Of a DNA stretch of 7,679 bases, positions 5,632 to 7,679 are shown piece by piece. Below the pieces are notes generated by a model that was not told where the DNA came from, ran no database searches, and saw nothing but the letters and a program-made list of their open reading frames with translations. The stretch's first letter is position 1; each line of letters begins with the position of its first letter. Source of the DNA: DAOPKN01 sp035391225 (GTDB lineage Bacteria > Thermotogota > Thermotogae > MWEM01); assembly GCA_035391225.1 (NCBI GenBank), contig DAOPKN010000089.1:1-7679 (forward strand). Reading direction: 5' to 3'. A program made the translations under genes and the position numbers.

Positions 5632-7467
5632 ATGAAAAAGAACCCCATTCGCTCATTCAAAATCGCATGGAGCGTAATTACTCCCATGCTTCTCGTTGTT
5701 TTGCTCACTTCGTGCTTCCTGTTTTCCTTCCCGTTTGGGGGATCTACCTCCACGGGGAAACCCAACACGGAGGACACCAAGGGAAGCTTCAAGTTCTTGG
5801 ACCCACAAACCGAGCAGCCTTTCTCCCAAAGGCTCACGCCCCCGGCTACGGTGCTGGTGGAATTTTCCTTCAACGGTATTTTCCCGGTGACTTCCATCGA
5901 GTTTGGAGCCTACCGGGAAGACGACGAGAAGACTTGGATTCCCACATCGCGATTCGCCAACACCCGTAAGGTACAATCCACCTTCTCCTCGGGAAATAAC
6001 GCGGGTACGTTCGTGTTCGAGGCCACGGTAACCGACTTGTACGATCGGATGTACGCGTACTCCGAGAAAATCCAGGTGGTGGATACCTCACCTCCTTCTG
6101 TGACCCAGTTCGATTTCTATCCCTCCAACGCCGCCACCTTGATTCCCATTGAGCAAAACCAGGGGTACGTCTGGATGGAATTGGTCGATGAACAAAGCGC
6201 CGTGTTCTCCGAGGAAATCGTGAATTCTCTTGCCAACCATACCCGTTCCTACCTGGATGGCCAAGATATTTCCAACCAACTCTCCTTCGACCCTTCCAAG
6301 ATTTTTACCACGGGGGGGAACAACCGCGTGATCTGCATCGCCGAAATCGAATTCGGCCAGATGGAGAAGGGAACCCATTTGTTGCAGATGTTCATGGGGC
6401 AACTCAACGGGGACGAGGAAGATTTCCTGAGTTTCCAGACTGACATTTCGGCAAGTTTTCCCGATACCAAGCCTCCCCAGATTTCCGACGTGCTGCTGAG
6501 CCCCTCGGAACCTGGGTTGGATTTCATCGACTACAAGATCATGGACGAGACCGTGCTCTTCGCTTCCGTGAAGGACCGTGCAGAAAAGGTGTTTTACGAG
6601 GAATCCGGGATCGACACCCTGGATTGGGTAATCGAGGGTGAGGGCCGTTCTGCATCTGGAACCCTGTATGCATATGGCGTCGTGGAGAAAGATTTCACCG
6701 CTACCATCCGCATGAGAGACCTTGGTTTCCCCGATGGGATTTACACGCTCTCGTTGCGTGCTACGGACAAAAACGGCAACATCGAACGGCTTGACCCCAT
6801 TTTCCTGGAACTGGGTGTCACCCAGTCCCAAGAACTAACCATTCTCGTGGAGAAAATTTCGGGGAACACCAACGTTTTGGAGTACCGCGTGGGCGATTCC
6901 CTTCGTTTCTGGATCGATACCGAATGGACCTTTGACGCTGATCCCACCTGGCGGGCCATTCCAGAAGAAACCCTGGAACCAGAACAAGGTCTTGCAACGG
7001 TTTACCAGAAGGTACCCAACCACGATTTCGACATTACGGTATCTGCCATGCACAATGGCATTCCATGCTTTGGATACAAGCACATAACCGTGGTTTCCAC
7101 ACCGGTGAACGAGGATTACATCCCGCCCACGATTTCCTTCTTGGACGCGAGTCTTTCCGATCCCTCCGTTCCTTTCCAGCTCCGAATCCAAGACGAAACA
7201 TCTCTGCCCGAGGAGCCAATCGTCTCCACGAGCGTGATGAAGTACCCCGTTTCCGGGGCCACGGATACGGCCATCCCCTATGGAATGGTTGCCATCATTA
7301 CCCCCTCGGGGAGTCCCTCTACGTTTGCCCAAGAGTACAACGTCTTTTTGCTCGACCCATTGCACGGAGGTGTCCCCACGCTGGAAGACGGGGAAAAGAT
7401 CGTTTTTTCTGTCGTCGCGGAAGATGAGAACGAAAACCAAACCGAAAACTCGTTGATGTTCTACTAG
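5632..7467 (+). CDS. Lipoprotein with tandem Ig-like beta-sandwich domains, function unknown
   Basis: This 611-residue protein starts at ATG 5632, with AGGTGG 5 nt upstream; the in-frame GTG at 5623 lies inside that site. It has a basic N-terminus, a hydrophobic stretch 11-27 and a lipobox LLTSC with Cys28, so it should be lipidated and surface- or envelope-anchored. After a Ser/Gly/Thr linker (32-50) it is almost all predicted beta-strand. Three domain boundaries carry the same motif: DTSPPSV (151-157), DTKPPQI (278-284) and DYIPPTI (495-501). Domain ends resemble Ig-like repeats, for example FPDGIYTLSLRATDKNGN (366-383), with similar ones at 126-138 and 590-604. Five domains are inferred, at about 52-150, 151-277, 278-395, 399-490 and 495-611. 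No catalytic motif is seen; adhesion or a structural envelope role is a guess. It is followed after 42 nt by a second lipoprotein gene with a similar start. Confidence 0.85.
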   Translation: MKKNPIRSFKIAWSVITPMLLVVLLTSCFLFSFPFGGSTSTGKPNTEDTKGSFKFLDPQTEQPFSQRLTPPATVLVEFSFNGIFPVTSIEFGAYREDDEKTWIPTSRFANTRKVQSTFSSGNNAGTFVFEATVTDLYDRMYAYSEKIQVVDTSPPSVTQFDFYPSNAATLIPIEQNQGYVWMELVDEQSAVFSEEIVNSLANHTRSYLDGQDISNQLSFDPSKIFTTGGNNRVICIAEIEFGQMEKGTHLLQMFMGQLNGDEEDFLSFQTDISASFPDTKPPQISDVLLSPSEPGLDFIDYKIMDETVLFASVKDRAEKVFYEESGIDTLDWVIEGEGRSASGTLYAYGVVEKDFTATIRMRDLGFPDGIYTLSLRATDKNGNIERLDPIFLELGVTQSQELTILVEKISGNTNVLEYRVGDSLRFWIDTEWTFDADPTWRAIPEETLEPEQGLATVYQKVPNHDFDITVSAMHNGIPCFGYKHITVVSTPVNEDYIPPTISFLDASLSDPSVPFQLRIQDETSLPEEPIVSTSVMKYPVSGATDTAIPYGMVAIITPSGSPSTFAQEYNVFLLDPLHGGVPTLEDGEKIVFSVVAEDENENQTENSLMFY

Positions 7468-7474
7468 CGATCCT

Positions 7475-7494
7475 GCGGAAAACCCTTTTTCCGC
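7475..7494 (+). other. Intercistronic RNA hairpin between the two lipoprotein genes
   Basis: GCGGAAAA (7475-7482) and TTTTCCGC (7487-7494) form a perfect 8-bp stem with the 4-nt loop CCCT. It is not followed by a T-run but directly by AAAGAGGTG, the ribosome binding site of the next gene. It is therefore unlikely to be an intrinsic terminator. It may protect or cut the transcript, or adjust translation of the downstream lipoprotein. Confidence 0.6.
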
Positions 7495-7509
7495 GAAAGA
7501 GGTGATTCG

Positions 7510-7679
7510 ATGAAAAAAGCACGAAAAGCCCTTTTTCTCACAATCCTGGTTGTGATTCCGCTTTTCACATCCTGTTTCCTGTTTGATTTCCTCTCCCCGC
7601 AAACAACCTCTTCGCGCTCGAAAATGGTGATGACCGTAACCCCACAAAGCCCCACCTACGTTGGGGAAAACATGGTGGT
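7510..7679 (+). CDS. Second lipoprotein, N-terminal part only
   Basis: The gene starts at ATG 7510, with AGAGGTG 5 nt upstream (7498-7504), and runs off the window after 56 codons. The N-terminus is basic (MKKARK) and followed by a hydrophobic stretch (7-19) and the lipobox FTSC with Cys22. Phe at -3 is less usual than Leu, but the rest of the signal fits. The mature start CFLFDF closely matches the CFLFSF of the preceding lipoprotein, followed by the same kind of Ser/Thr/Pro-rich linker. VMTVTPQSPTYVGENM (40-55) looks like the first strands of an Ig-like domain. It probably belongs to the same operon and family as its neighbour, and the two may be paralogues; too little is visible to say more. 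Confidence 0.8.
   Translation, partial: MKKARKALFLTILVVIPLFTSCFLFDFLSPQTTSSRSKMVMTVTPQSPTYVGENMV

Noticed and set aside
6088..6831. Long minus-strand open frame (247 codons) opposite the lipoprotein gene
   Set aside because: It lies fully inside a well-supported gene on the other strand, has no ribosome binding site that I see, and its translation shows no recognisable family. It is an antisense shadow.
1..7679. CRISPR arrays, tRNA or rRNA genes, insertion sequences
   Set aside because: No regularly spaced repeats, no cloverleaf, no transposase motif or terminal inverted repeats were seen, and nearly every base is within a protein gene.

Overview
The window carries eight bacterial protein genes, two of them cut by the window edges. 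They are densely packed with short intergenic gaps and clear AGGAGG-type ribosome binding sites. Base composition looks slightly above 50% GC by eye. Two consecutive lipoproteins, the S9 peptidase and the compact layout fit an anaerobe or thermophile of a group such as Spirochaetota, Thermotogota or Atribacterota. The sequence alone does not settle the taxon, and no mobile element, CRISPR array or RNA gene is visible.

Layout. Positions 1-981 (+) hold the C-terminal half of an S9 (prolyl oligopeptidase/acylaminoacyl-peptidase) serine peptidase, followed by a strong hairpin terminator. Positions 1030-2657 (-) hold a two-gene operon: a GNAT acetyltransferase with a degenerate N-terminal half, then a CYTH (triphosphate tunnel) protein 17 nt downstream. 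Diverging from it, 2730-4794 (+) is a three-gene operon with 4-nt stop/start overlaps: a small stand-alone PII/CutA-like protein (the insert domain of the YqfO/NIF3 family), an ABC-2 type ATPase and its six-helix permease. The permease overlaps tail to tail by 4 nt with a minus-strand gene (4791-5504). That gene encodes a conserved uncharacterised protein with a PD-(D/E)xK-nuclease-like core and a probable C-terminal winged helix. Diverging from it is a pair of lipoprotein genes (5632-7467 complete; 7510 onward cut by the window end). The complete one is built of Ig-like beta-sandwich repeats introduced by a D-x-x-P-P motif.

How the genes relate. The tightest functional unit is the PII-like protein plus the ABC exporter, where translational coupling implies a joint role, possibly small-molecule control of export. 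The acetyltransferase/CYTH pair shares the regulatory gap with this operon, so the two units may be co-regulated. The most novel-looking items are the PII-like/ABC coupling, the nuclease-like/winged-helix protein of unknown function, and the multi-domain Ig-like lipoprotein pair. None of these proves a new system by itself.
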